Shown: piece after piece, positions 25,855-37,942 of the stretch
How the letters are laid out: each line of letters opens with the position of its first letter
Position numbering within the stretch: the first letter of the stretch is position 1
Source of the DNA: Gammaproteobacteria bacterium
Lineage (GTDB): Bacteria; Pseudomonadota; Gammaproteobacteria; Pseudomonadales; Pseudohongiellaceae
Direction: 5' to 3'
DNA length: 64,000 nt
Assembly: GCA_018661465.1 (NCBI GenBank)
Contig: JABJIC010000018.1
Location: 1 to 64,000 of the forward strand
Program-made: the position numbers and the translations under genes
Notes under the pieces: generated by a model
Told to the model about the DNA's origin: nothing
Databases searched by the model: none
The model's input: only the letters and a program-made list of their open reading frames with translations

Positions 25855-28800
25855 ATGTCTGAGAACCCATCGCCAATGTCCTTTGCTCATCTGCGATTAC
25901 ACACCGAGTTCTCCATTAACGATGGTCTGGTGACCATCAAGCCTCTTCTCTCCCGACTGCAAGACCTCTCCATGCCGGCGGTGGCAATTACCGACCTGGC
26001 GAACATGTTCGGCCTGATCAAATTCTATAGCGGATCAATGAAGTCCGGAATAAAGCCAATATGTGGTTGCGATGTGCTGATCAGTGATGAAGCCGGGCAA
26101 ACGCGATTGGTCTTGCTGGTTAAGAATCATCAGGGCTATTTGAATCTCACCCGATTGATTTCTGATCTGTATACGGAAAACCCTAGTCACGGTGTTCCCG
26201 AAATATCCAAAAAAAATCTGGCGGAATTTAGCGAAGGCCTAATTGCTATATCCGGAGCACAACACAGTGATATTGGTACGGCCTTGCTGGCTGGTGAAGA
26301 AGCTCAAGCTAGAGAATTATTGGGGCGCTGGTGCGAGATATTTCCTGACAGCTTTTATATTGAGTTGCAGAGAGTAGGGCGCAACTTTGAGGAGGACTAT
26401 ATCGATGCTGCGGTGGCGTTGGCTTCGGCATGTGGCTGCCCTGTAGTAGCGACCAATGATGTGCGCTTTCTGGATAGAGATGATTTCGAAGCTCACGAAG
26501 TGAGGGTCTGTATCAACGGCGGACGAAGTCTGGACGATCCACGCCGACCTCGTGATTACACAGAGCAGCAATACCTGCGAAGTGCAGACGAGATGCAGGA
26601 GTTGTTTTCCGATATTCCTGAAGCCATAGAGAATTCAGTGGAGATTGTGAAGCGCTGCAACCTGACACTTGAGTTAGGTAAGCCCCATTTGCCAAACTAT
26701 CCAATCCCCGACGGTATGGGAATTGAAGAGTATTTGTCAGAGCTTAGTACAGAGGGACTCAATAAGCGATTGGCGGTTATCTTTGGAGACGATCACAGTA
26801 ACGTAGACGCCGCCAAAGCTTACTGGGAGAGGCTGGAGTTTGAGTTAACCATTATTAACCAGATGGGCTTTCCCGGTTATTTTCTGATTGTGATGGAATT
26901 TATTCAGTGGTCAAAAGATAACGATATTCCCGTGGGCCCAGGTCGTGGTTCCGGAGCGGGGTCCATAGTCGCTTATGTCTTGGGTATTACAGATTTGGAC
27001 CCACTCAAGTATGACCTGCTATTCGAGCGCTTCCTCAACCCCGAGCGTGTTTCCATGCCGGATTTCGACGTGGATTTTTGCATGGAAGGACGGGATAGAG
27101 TTATTCAGCACGTGGCTGAACTCTATGGAAAGGATGCTGTATCGCAAATTATTACCTTCGGTACCATGGCTGCTAAAGCGGTGGTGCGAGATGTTGCTCG
27201 GGTGCAGGGGAAACCCTACATGCTGGCGGACAAGATTTCCAAACTGATTCCCTTTGTGCCCGGCATTACTCTGAAGCAGGCATTCGAAGATGAGCCTTTA
27301 CTGGGTGAATTCGTGAGCGGCGATGAGGATGCTCAGGAAATCATGGAGATGGCTTATAAACTCGAAGGCATCACGCGTAATGTGGGCAAGCACGCCGGGG
27401 GCGTAGTAATAGCACCAACTCGTCTGACTGACTTTACTCCGCTTTACTGTGATGAATCAGGTGAAGGCCTGGTTACCCAATTCGACAAGAATGATGTGGA
27501 AACTGCCGGGCTGGTGAAATTTGACTTCCTCGGCCTGCGTACGCTTACCATCATCGATTGGGCAGTGAAGATGATTAACGAGCGGGCTGCTGACGAAGAA
27601 TCCAAAGTCGATATAAATGACCTTCCTCTAGGAGATGAGGGAGTCTATAAATTATTACAGAAGGGCGAGACGACAGCGGTATTTCAGCTTGAGTCCCGTG
27701 GCATGAAGGAGCTGATCAAGAAGCTGGTTCCAAATTGCTTTGAAGATATAATTGCACTTGTAGCATTGTTCAGACCCGGCCCTCTTCAGTCGGGAATGGT
27801 TGATGACTTTATTGACCGTAAGCACGGTCGAACCAAAGTAATCTATCCCCACCCCGAGCTAGAGCCTGTGCTCTCAAATACCTACGGAGTCATCCTCTAT
27901 CAGGAACAGGTGATGCAGATCGCCCAAGTCCTGGGTGAGTACACTCTTGGCGGTGCAGACATTCTACGTAAGGCAATGGGTAAGAAAGACCCAGCGGTAA
28001 TGGCCAAGCAGCGCACCTTGTTTGTTGATGGTGCGGTAGCGAGGGATATCGATTCTGACTTAGCGGGTTCCATATTCGATTTGATGGAAAAATTCGCGGG
28101 ATACGGATTTAACAAGTCTCACTCCGCGGCTTATGCTCTTGTGTCGTATCAAACAGCATGGCTGAAGCATCATTATCCGGCATTTTTTATGGCAGCGGTG
28201 CTGTCTGCTGATATGCAAAACACCGATAAGATCGTTACGCTGGTCGATGAATGTCGTTCCATGAAGCTCAAAATCGTACCGCCAGATATTAACCTAGGGC
28301 AGTTCAATTTTACCGTGAATGATGAGGGTGAGATCGTCTACGGACTTGGTTCCATCAAAGGACTGGGTGAAGGTCCAGTAGGGAGCATTCTGGCAGCAAG
28401 GGAAGATGGTCCATTCACCAGTATCCTGGACATTTGCCAGCGGGTTGATTCTCAAAGTGTTAACAAACGTACTATGGAAGCTATGGTGAAGGCGGGCGCT
28501 CTCGATCATATGGTAGCGGGAGACACCGACCTGTCACGCGCAAAGCTATCGGCAATAATGCCGCAGGCGATGCAGGCTGCAGAACAGTCTTCCCGCAACG
28601 AAGCCAGCGGCGTAGCTGACCTATTCGGCGAGATAGCGCCGGAAGGTACCGGTTCAGTGGAAGAGGACAAAGCAGAGCTTAATGTTCGGCCCTGGGCGGA
28701 ACAGCACAGGCTGAGTGCAGAGAAAGAAGCTCTCGGCTTGTATCTGTCAGGACATCCAATCGATGAGTTCTTGCCGGAGCTGGCTCACATTACTCGCAAC

Positions 28801-29460
28801 CGTCTGGCTGAACTGCGACCCGAAAGAGCACCTCAGCTTGTAGCAGGGCTTCTCTACGGTGTTCGTACTATGAAAAGTAAGGCGGGAGATACTATCGCGT
28901 TTCTTACCCTGGATGATCGGAGTGGCCGCTTCGAAGTCTCTCTGTTTGCCAAGGAATACGAAAAATTTAGAGATCTTATTCAGCCCGATGTGATCCTGGT
29001 GGTTGAGTGTTCAGTGAGTATCGACGACTACAGCGGTGGTATGCGCGGTCGGGCGAAGGATGTGAAGACGCTCTCTCAGGCACGGCAGCAGCGTGCGAGG
29101 CAGCTTAATCTGCATCTTGACCAGAATCGGCTGCATAGTGGCTTCACTGAGGCATTGGAAAATATTCTCAATCCATATCTCTTACATTCTCAGTCAGAAG
29201 AGGCGGCGGAGCCTCTGCAAGCAGTGGCAGGTGACTATCCACCCGGTATTCGTCCGCCGGGTCTGAACCCGCCTGGCATGGCTAATTCCGTGGCTCCTGT
29301 GGATACTGGCAGTGGTTGCAAGGTTCTTATAAGGTATCGTCGCTCCGACTCCATAGGGTGTATAATGTTGGGTCAGGAATGGCTGGTTACACCTAGCGAT
29401 GACTTGATTCAACGCCTCCGTCTGGAATACGGTAAAGATAAGGTTGTTTTGGGTTACTAA
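25855..29460 (+). CDS. dnaE: DNA polymerase III subunit alpha
   Basis: Replicative polymerase catalytic subunit. The 1201-aa protein has the N-terminal PHP domain (FAHLRLHTEFSINDGLV, residues 10-26), the palm with GPGRGSGAGSIVAYVLGITD near 360-380, the catalytic MPDFDVDFCMEGRDRVI near 400-416, and fingers (YGFNKSHSAAYALVSYQTAWLKHHYP near 747-772). Tandem HhH, OB fold (RSGRFEVSLFAKEYEKF near 1022-1038) and a C-terminal tau-binding part follow. It is slightly longer than E. coli (1160 aa) because of a Pro/Gly-rich linker (YPPGIRPPGLNPPG) near 1125. It stands alone after a long spacer and before accA. Confidence 0.97.
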   Translation: MSENPSPMSFAHLRLHTEFSINDGLVTIKPLLSRLQDLSMPAVAITDLANMFGLIKFYSGSMKSGIKPICGCDVLISDEAGQTRLVLLVKNHQGYLNLTRLISDLYTENPSHGVPEISKKNLAEFSEGLIAISGAQHSDIGTALLAGEEAQARELLGRWCEIFPDSFYIELQRVGRNFEEDYIDAAVALASACGCPVVATNDVRFLDRDDFEAHEVRVCINGGRSLDDPRRPRDYTEQQYLRSADEMQELFSDIPEAIENSVEIVKRCNLTLELGKPHLPNYPIPDGMGIEEYLSELSTEGLNKRLAVIFGDDHSNVDAAKAYWERLEFELTIINQMGFPGYFLIVMEFIQWSKDNDIPVGPGRGSGAGSIVAYVLGITDLDPLKYDLLFERFLNPERVSMPDFDVDFCMEGRDRVIQHVAELYGKDAVSQIITFGTMAAKAVVRDVARVQGKPYMLADKISKLIPFVPGITLKQAFEDEPLLGEFVSGDEDAQEIMEMAYKLEGITRNVGKHAGGVVIAPTRLTDFTPLYCDESGEGLVTQFDKNDVETAGLVKFDFLGLRTLTIIDWAVKMINERAADEESKVDINDLPLGDEGVYKLLQKGETTAVFQLESRGMKELIKKLVPNCFEDIIALVALFRPGPLQSGMVDDFIDRKHGRTKVIYPHPELEPVLSNTYGVILYQEQVMQIAQVLGEYTLGGADILRKAMGKKDPAVMAKQRTLFVDGAVARDIDSDLAGSIFDLMEKFAGYGFNKSHSAAYALVSYQTAWLKHHYPAFFMAAVLSADMQNTDKIVTLVDECRSMKLKIVPPDINLGQFNFTVNDEGEIVYGLGSIKGLGEGPVGSILAAREDGPFTSILDICQRVDSQSVNKRTMEAMVKAGALDHMVAGDTDLSRAKLSAIMPQAMQAAEQSSRNEASGVADLFGEIAPEGTGSVEEDKAELNVRPWAEQHRLSAEKEALGLYLSGHPIDEFLPELAHITRNRLAELRPERAPQLVAGLLYGVRTMKSKAGDTIAFLTLDDRSGRFEVSLFAKEYEKFRDLIQPDVILVVECSVSIDDYSGGMRGRAKDVKTLSQARQQRARQLNLHLDQNRLHSGFTEALENILNPYLLHSQSEEAAEPLQAVAGDYPPGIRPPGLNPPGMANSVAPVDTGSGCKVLIRYRRSDSIGCIMLGQEWLVTPSDDLIQRLRLEYGKDKVVLGY

Positions 29461-29655
29461 AGCTGAAGTGGGAAGGCGAACAGGGATCACGCACATAAAG
29501 GTATGTGATTTAAGGCTCCTGAGAGTTAAAACCACAGGCGAACAGCCGATAAACATTAAGATGCTTGTTTTGCGATAGCTTTTGAAAGTTAGTTCGTGAT
29601 TTAAAACAGGTGAACGATTTCCCCGATATTTTTCCCGGGGCTTACTGGACAGGGT

Positions 29656-30609
29656 ATGGATCCGAATTATCTCGATTTTGAGCAGCCTATTGCAGAGCTG
29701 GAAGCAAAGATTAGTGAACTCAGATTAGTCGGTAGCGACAACGAACTGAATATCACTGAAGAAATTCAGAATCTCAAGGACAAGAGCACCAAGCTCACCG
29801 AGAAGATTTATACGAACCTATCGTCCTGGCAGATTTCCCAGTTGGCAAGACATCCACTGCGTCCATATACCCTGGACTACCTCGAACTAATCTTTACCGA
29901 CTTCGATGAGTTGCATGGCGATAGATTGTTTGCAGATGACCAAGCCCTGATAGGTGGCTTGGCCAAGATTGATGATCGTCCTGTTGTAGTTATCGGCCAT
30001 CAAAAGGGTCGCGGCACAAAGGATAAAGTACGACACAATTTCGGCATGCCTCGCCCGGAAGGTTATAGAAAGGCTCGGCGACTGGTGCGACTGGCCGAAC
30101 AGTACAAGCTACCTGTTTTAAGTTTTATAGATACACCTGGCGCCTATCCAGGAATAGATGCCGAAGAGCGCGGGATTAATGAAGCGATTGCTGAAAATAT
30201 GGCGATGATGTCGCGGGTTCGCACTCCCCTCATAGCAACCGTTACCGGGGAAGCAAACTCCGGTGGAGCGATAGCTATTGGAGTCTCGGATCAATTGAAT
30301 ATGTTGCAGTATTCAACTTATACAGTAATCACGCCAGAAGGCTGTGCAACCATTCTTTGGAAGTCATCAGAATATGCCTCGGCAGCTGCTGAAGCTATGG
30401 GAGTGACTTCAAAACGTCTGGAAGAACTTGGCATTGTTGACCATACAATACCTGAGCCTCTCGGCGGCGCCCATCGCGATGTCGCGGCCACTGCTGCCAG
30501 CGTTAAGGCCGCTTTGATAGAGCAGCTCGACCGGCTATGTGCAGTCGATATAGATGAGCTGGTAGACCGTCGTTATCAGCGATTAATGAGCTTCGGTCTC
30601 AATAGCTAG
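29656..30609 (+). CDS. accA: Acetyl-CoA carboxylase carboxyltransferase subunit alpha
   Basis: With AccD forms the carboxyltransferase that moves CO2 from carboxybiotin to acetyl-CoA. The 317-aa protein begins [16 protein letters not shown]. It contains the crotonase-fold core with [27 protein letters not shown] near 115-141, [17 protein letters not shown] near 155-171 and [15 protein letters not shown] near 198-212. Length matches the family. The 195-bp dnaE-accA gap contains a CACATA/TATGTG hairpin at 29492-29507. Confidence 0.97.
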   Translation: MDPNYLDFEQPIAELEAKISELRLVGSDNELNITEEIQNLKDKSTKLTEKIYTNLSSWQISQLARHPLRPYTLDYLELIFTDFDELHGDRLFADDQALIGGLAKIDDRPVVVIGHQKGRGTKDKVRHNFGMPRPEGYRKARRLVRLAEQYKLPVLSFIDTPGAYPGIDAEERGINEAIAENMAMMSRVRTPLIATVTGEANSGGAIAIGVSDQLNMLQYSTYTVITPEGCATILWKSSEYASAAAEAMGVTSKRLEELGIVDHTIPEPLGGAHRDVAATAASVKAALIEQLDRLCAVDIDELVDRRYQRLMSFGLNS

Positions 30610-30686
30610 CCTCGATACATAGATACCCTTAATAGCATTCCCGATCTTAATGGGAAAACCGTTTTCAATTCGCTTGAAATACCATC

Positions 30687-32111
30687 ATGACTTTTAGTCT
30701 CGACTCACTGTTATCCGCGCTGCATTCTCTTTTGCCTTCGGCAGAGAAGGATCAGCAATTACTTGTTGCGCTTAGCGGAGGCTTGGATTCGGTTGTGCTA
30801 TTGCATGGGCTTTCTGTGTTACGCCAGCAGGGAAAGCTAAAGAACGAGATCGCTGCAGTTCATATCAATCACGGCCTTCAGAAAGAAGCGGACAGCTGGC
30901 AAAGTTTTTGTATGAACTTATGCAACAAACTTGATGTCCCTATCTCCTGTCATAGCGTGGATCTGAATATTCCGGAAACTGACAGTAGTTCCGAAAAGAC
31001 AGGTATGGAGAAGAGGGGTGCCGAAAAGGGTACCGTAAAAAGAGGTATCGAGAACGCAGCACGAATTGCCCGCTATGAAGTCTTCGATGGCTTGATGGGC
31101 CCGAGCACAGTGCTGCTACAAGCCCATCACCGAGACGACCAGATGGAAACCCTTTTATTGAGGCTAATGCGCGGAGCGGGTGCTTTAGGTCTCAGTGGGA
31201 TACCAGCCTCAAGAGCACTGGGAATGGGCTGTTTAGTGCGACCCATGCTGCAATTTGATCGAGCAGAGCTGCTTTCCTATGCTCAAGAGAATGATCTGGA
31301 ATGGGTTGAAGATGTCTCCAACACAGACCAGAATTTCGATAGAAACTACTGCCGCCATACGCTACTGCCCATGGTTGAAGAACGCTGGCCCTCTTACAGA
31401 GAAAGCTGGAGTAAGACTGTCGCTCTGGAGTCGGAATCTCTCGCTCTGCAACAGGCCTTGGCAGAGATCGACCTTAATTCCTGTCTCAATGAAAATGCGA
31501 CTGGTTTGAAAGTGGATGAAGTAATGAAGCTTGATGATCCCAGGCGGCGCAATCTTCTGCGCTTCTGGTTATCTACTCTCGGGCTGCCTGACCTTGGCTG
31601 GAATCGCTTGCGTCAACTCAGTCTGGAAGTTCTTGCCGCGGCGGAAGATACAGCCAGACTGGAGGGCGAAGGCTATGCTTTGTTGCGCTTTAGAGGCAGC
31701 CTGTTTGCGGTGAGAAACGATTCGCTGACTACCGCTGTTGATCAGGATTTGCAGTGGCGTTTAAGCGAGCCTCAGGAATTCTCTCTGCAGGGTAATGGCC
31801 GTTTAATTTCAGCACTTGAAACGGGGCTTGGGTTGTCGGCTGAAAAGAGCGTGACTTTGAATATTCGCTACCGTCAAGGTGGGGAAAGTTGCCACTTGTC
31901 CGGGCGGCCACGCAAACTTTTGAAGAAAATATTATATGAACATCATGTGGAGCCCTGGCTGCGTTCTCGGATTCCCTTGCTGTTCTGTGGCGATGAACTG
32001 GTTTGCATTCCCGGCATTGGTGTTGCCGAGGGATACCAAGCTGAAGAGGGTGAGAAAGGCTGGCGGGTGGAGTGGGAAAAACCTCGTTTGTTGGTCACAG
32101 GGCTTTCTTAG
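30687..32111 (+). CDS. tilS: tRNA(Ile)-lysidine synthetase
   Basis: TilS modifies C34 of the CAU-anticodon tRNA-Ile to lysidine, switching its identity from Met to Ile. The 474-aa product carries the PP-loop VALSGGLDSVVLLHGL near residues 27-42, VHINHGLQKEAD and LLQAHHRDDQMETLLLRLMRGAG near 141-163, then the TilS substrate-binding and C-terminal domains (TLNIRYRQGGESCHLSGR). Between VDLNIPE and GIENAARIARYEVF there is an insertion of about 20 charged residues built from GMEKR/GAEKG/TVKR units, absent from typical TilS. The stop codon begins a 12-bp tandem repeat. Confidence 0.95.
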   Translation: MTFSLDSLLSALHSLLPSAEKDQQLLVALSGGLDSVVLLHGLSVLRQQGKLKNEIAAVHINHGLQKEADSWQSFCMNLCNKLDVPISCHSVDLNIPETDSSSEKTGMEKRGAEKGTVKRGIENAARIARYEVFDGLMGPSTVLLQAHHRDDQMETLLLRLMRGAGALGLSGIPASRALGMGCLVRPMLQFDRAELLSYAQENDLEWVEDVSNTDQNFDRNYCRHTLLPMVEERWPSYRESWSKTVALESESLALQQALAEIDLNSCLNENATGLKVDEVMKLDDPRRRNLLRFWLSTLGLPDLGWNRLRQLSLEVLAAAEDTARLEGEGYALLRFRGSLFAVRNDSLTTAVDQDLQWRLSEPQEFSLQGNGRLISALETGLGLSAEKSVTLNIRYRQGGESCHLSGRPRKLLKKILYEHHVEPWLRSRIPLLFCGDELVCIPGIGVAEGYQAEEGEKGWRVEWEKPRLLVTGLS

Positions 32112-32142
32112 TTGGTGCCTTAGTCAGCGTCCTAGTCAATCT
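32107..32142 (+). repeat. 12-bp tandem repeat x3 with in-frame stops after tilS
   Basis: CTTAGTTGGTGC, CTTAGTCAGCGT and CCTAGTCAATCT follow each other. Each unit repeats the tilS TAG in the same frame (32109, 32121, 32133). Confidence 0.75.
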
Positions 32143-32286
32143 CATAATTATTCCCTAAGCTAATCTAGTAACTATCTGTGAAATAAAAGACAATTCAGCG
32201 CAATTCAGATTGTGGTCAACAGGGGCTTCTGGTAGGCTGTAACTCCATCTGCAAAGGATTGGCGCACGGCTAATTCGCATCATTGA

Positions 32287-33954
<1,668 letters not shown>

Positions 33955-34004
33955 GGCTTCCGTTTAGTAAAGAACTTAAGCAAGGAACTAAGAGCGGGAC
34001 CTTA

Positions 34005-34850
34005 ATGACAAACAAGCAAATACAAGTTGCAGATATCAGCATCGGTAATGATCAGCCCTTCGTTCTCTTTGGCGGTATGAATGTACTGGAGAGTCGTGAG
34101 ACGGCAATGACAGTTGCTGAGGAGTTTGTAGAAGTAGCCTCGCAGCTTGGCGTTCCCTATGTATTCAAGGCCTCATTCGACAAGGCCAATCGCTCGTCTG
34201 TAAACTCATTCCGTGGCCCAGGGCTTGATGAAGGTCTGGCTATCCTATCGGAGATCAAACAGCAGTTTTCAGTTCCCATTATCACCGACGTGCATGAAGT
34301 TGCTCAGGTGGCAGCCGCTAGTGAAGTGGCGGATATCATTCAGTTGCCGGCTTTCCTCTCCCGTCAGACCGACCTTGTTGTGGCTATGGCGGAAAGTGGT
34401 GCTGTTATTAATATCAAGAAAGCTCAATTCCTGGCGCCTCAGGAAATGGAGCATATCCTCAAAAAGTTCGAATCCGCAGGTAATGACAAGCTGATTTTGT
34501 GCGAGAGGGGCAGCAGCTTCGGTTATAACAACCTGGTGGTCGATATGTTGGGCTTCTCGGTGATGAAGAAATTCGGCTATCCGCTGATGTTCGATGCTAC
34601 CCACGCGCTGCAAAAACCTGGCGGTTTGCCCAATGCAGCAGACGGTCGTCGTGCCGATGTCACGGCGCTTTCCCTGGCGGGTCTTTCCCAAGGCATTGCG
34701 GGTCTGTTTATTGAGGCCCATCCGGATCCAGATAAGGCTCTTTGTGATGGTCCTTGCGCTCTGCGCTTATCCAGCCTCAAGTCGTTTGTGCAGCAAATGA
34801 AGGCGCTGGACGATTTGATAAAAACCCTGCCGGTTCTTGATACGGCTTAG
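34005..34850 (+). CDS. kdsA: 2-dehydro-3-deoxyphosphooctonate aldolase (KDO-8-P synthase)
   Basis: Condenses arabinose 5-phosphate with PEP to give KDO-8-phosphate for the LPS inner core. The 281-aa TIM-barrel protein shows [23 protein letters not shown] near residues 50-72, [14 protein letters not shown] near 130-143, [16 protein letters not shown] near 166-181 and [12 protein letters not shown] near 197-208. The family has metal-dependent and metal-independent members; I did not assign this one. It starts 51 bp after pyrG. Confidence 0.97.
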   Translation: MTNKQIQVADISIGNDQPFVLFGGMNVLESRETAMTVAEEFVEVASQLGVPYVFKASFDKANRSSVNSFRGPGLDEGLAILSEIKQQFSVPIITDVHEVAQVAAASEVADIIQLPAFLSRQTDLVVAMAESGAVINIKKAQFLAPQEMEHILKKFESAGNDKLILCERGSSFGYNNLVVDMLGFSVMKKFGYPLMFDATHALQKPGGLPNAADGRRADVTALSLAGLSQGIAGLFIEAHPDPDKALCDGPCALRLSSLKSFVQQMKALDDLIKTLPVLDTA

Positions 34851-34910
34851 TAATTCCTCGTTTTACTTATTAGTTTAAGCTTAAGATATAACTTTAATAT
34901 ACAAATATAA

Positions 34911-36218
<1,308 letters not shown>

Positions 36219-36284
36219 TATTTAGCCGTCTGGACATGGTCGCCTTATCGGGACGCTTTTTTCAGGACAGGGCTTGATTACTAC

Positions 36285-36572
36285 ATGAAAATATTTTTTG
36301 GCTTCCTCGGCTTTCTTTTGCTGACACTGCAATACCAGCTATGGCTGGGAGATGACAGTGTGCGCAGTTTGAATCTGGTGGAAGCCGAACTTGAGGCTCA
36401 GCGTAGTAATAATGATGGCTTGATAGATCGAAACCGCTTGGTTGAGATCGAAGTGCTGGATCTTAAGAGCGGCACCGAGGCTGTTGAGGAAAGGGCGCGC
36501 TCAGAGTTAGGCATGATCGGTAAGGGCGAAACTTTCTACATGATTCTGCTGAAAAATACAGCCAACGAATAA
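36285..36572 (+). CDS. ftsB: Cell division protein FtsB
   Basis: Small bitopic membrane protein that links FtsL and FtsQ in the divisome. The 95-aa protein has an N-terminal membrane helix (IFFGFLGFLLLTLQYQLWLG, residues 3-22). A coiled coil (LVEAELEAQRSNNDGLIDRNRLVEIEVLDLKSG) and the family-typical EERARSELGMIGKGETFY end follow. The order eno-ftsB-ispD is conserved. Confidence 0.95.
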   Translation: MKIFFGFLGFLLLTLQYQLWLGDDSVRSLNLVEAELEAQRSNNDGLIDRNRLVEIEVLDLKSGTEAVEERARSELGMIGKGETFYMILLKNTANE

Positions 36573-36642
36573 CTAGCGACCCAGGATTTAGATTTTTGGC
36601 CCTGATTTAGCAGGGTGTTCTTTCAACAAAGAAGACTTCAAT

Positions 36643-37452
36643 ATGACAATCTGGGCTATATTGCCAGCCGCTGGCATCGGTCGCCGCATGGGATCGAATA
36701 CACCCAAACAATACCTTCCTTTGCCAGAACTAACTGCTGGAGTTGATGCTGTAGCAGATGCGAAACCTGTAATTAGACACACCCTGGAACGATTGTTAGC
36801 TGTTAGCGCCATAACGAAGGTGGTTGTAGTGTTGCATCCGCAAGATGAGCATTGGCATTTATTGGGAATGGAGAGGGAGAATGATTCTCGTGTCAGCACA
36901 TGTATTGGCGGAGATGAGCGTTATCAATCAGTGCTGAATGGGCTCAATCATATTTTCACCGAAGCAAAGAGCGAAGACTGGGTGCTGGTACATGATGCGG
37001 TACGTCCGTGCGTTCGTGTCGAAGATATACAAAAGCTAATCGATAGTCTGGATAAACATGACGTAGGTGGTTTGTTAGGTTCTTCTATTGACAATACGCT
37101 TAAGCAGATTGATAGCGGCGATAATATTGTAGCCACAATAGCGCGAAGTAGTTATCGAAATGCCTTAACTCCTCAGATGTTTCGTTTTGAAATGCTAAGA
37201 AATGCTATAGAAGATTTGATTTCTAATAGTGAGACGGTGACGGATGAGTCTGCTGCAATGGAGCGAATGGGGCATACCCCGTTAATGGTGATGGGGAACA
37301 AGGACAATATCAAGATTACTCACGAGTCAGATTTGATTCTTGCAGCCGCGATTCTTCAGTCGCAGGAGAGCTCTCGTGCAGAGCAGTCAGCGAATGAAAG
37401 GCCATCAGCGAATGAAAAGCCCTCAGCGAATAAGGAGCCAGGCAATGAGTAA
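36643..37452 (+). CDS. ispD: 2-C-methyl-D-erythritol 4-phosphate cytidylyltransferase
   Basis: Third MEP-pathway step, forming CDP-ME. The 269-aa product has the CTP-binding ILPAAGIGRRMGSNTPKQYLPL (residues 5-26), VLVHDAVRPCV near 112-122 and DESAAMERMGHTPLMVMGNKDNIKIT near 204-229. It is about 30 aa longer than usual. The excess is a C-terminal tail of Ser-Ala-Asn-Glu-Lys-Pro repeats encoded by an 18-bp tandem repeat; the last unit holds the ispF ribosome binding site. Confidence 0.95.
   Translation: MTIWAILPAAGIGRRMGSNTPKQYLPLPELTAGVDAVADAKPVIRHTLERLLAVSAITKVVVVLHPQDEHWHLLGMERENDSRVSTCIGGDERYQSVLNGLNHIFTEAKSEDWVLVHDAVRPCVRVEDIQKLIDSLDKHDVGGLLGSSIDNTLKQIDSGDNIVATIARSSYRNALTPQMFRFEMLRNAIEDLISNSETVTDESAAMERMGHTPLMVMGNKDNIKITHESDLILAAAILQSQESSRAEQSANERPSANEKPSANKEPGNE
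37387..37440 (+). repeat. 18-bp tandem repeat x3 at the ispD 3' end
   Basis: TCAGCGAATGAAAGGCCA at 37387-37404, TCAGCGAATGAAAAGCCC at 37405-37422 and TCAGCGAATAAGGAGCCA at 37423-37440, coding SANERP/SANEKP/SANKEP. The third copy creates AAGGAG, correctly placed for ispF. Confidence 0.9.
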
Positions 37453-37942
37453 TATGCGAATAGGTCATGGATACGATGTGCACAGATTCGCTGATCAGTT
37501 CGATGAGAACAAACCTTTGGTGTTAGCTGGCGTTACGCTGGATGAGAAGCGCAGCTTGCTTGCACATTCTGACGGCGATCTGGTTTTACATGCGATCTGT
37601 GATGCGCTTCTTGGCGCTATCGGCGCGGGTGATATTGGAGAACATTTTCCGGATACAGATGAGAAATATGCCGGTATATCCAGTGTCGAATTGTTATCTA
37701 TGGTTCTAGACTTGCTGTTGTCGAAAAACATGCAGGTAGTGAATATCGATGTCACGGTTGTCGCTCAGGTGCCAAAACTTTCAGACTATCGAAAGCTGAT
37801 GGTTGCGAAAATTGCAGACCTGTTATCAATACCAGATGACAGAGTGAACCTGAAGGCAACAACTACTGAAGGTCTTGGGCCCATTGGTCGTGAAGAAGGC
37901 TTGGCTTGCCACGCCGTGACTCTGTTAGTCAGCAATGACTGA
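37445..37942 (+). CDS. ispF: 2-C-methyl-D-erythritol 2,4-cyclodiphosphate synthase
   Basis: Cyclises CDP-ME 2-phosphate to MEcPP with release of CMP. The track start (37340) runs through ispD. I use ATG 37445, which has AAGGAG about 7 bases upstream; ATG 37454 (MRIGHGYDVHRF) is the alternative and gives the textbook N-terminus but poor spacing. The protein has the zinc ligands in GHGYDVHRF, LLAHSDGDLVLHAICDALLGA and the ATTTEGLGPIGREEGLACHAV end. 165 aa. Overlaps ispD by 8 bp and truD by 8 bp. Confidence 0.94.
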   Translation: MSNMRIGHGYDVHRFADQFDENKPLVLAGVTLDEKRSLLAHSDGDLVLHAICDALLGAIGAGDIGEHFPDTDEKYAGISSVELLSMVLDLLLSKNMQVVNIDVTVVAQVPKLSDYRKLMVAKIADLLSIPDDRVNLKATTTEGLGPIGREEGLACHAVTLLVSND

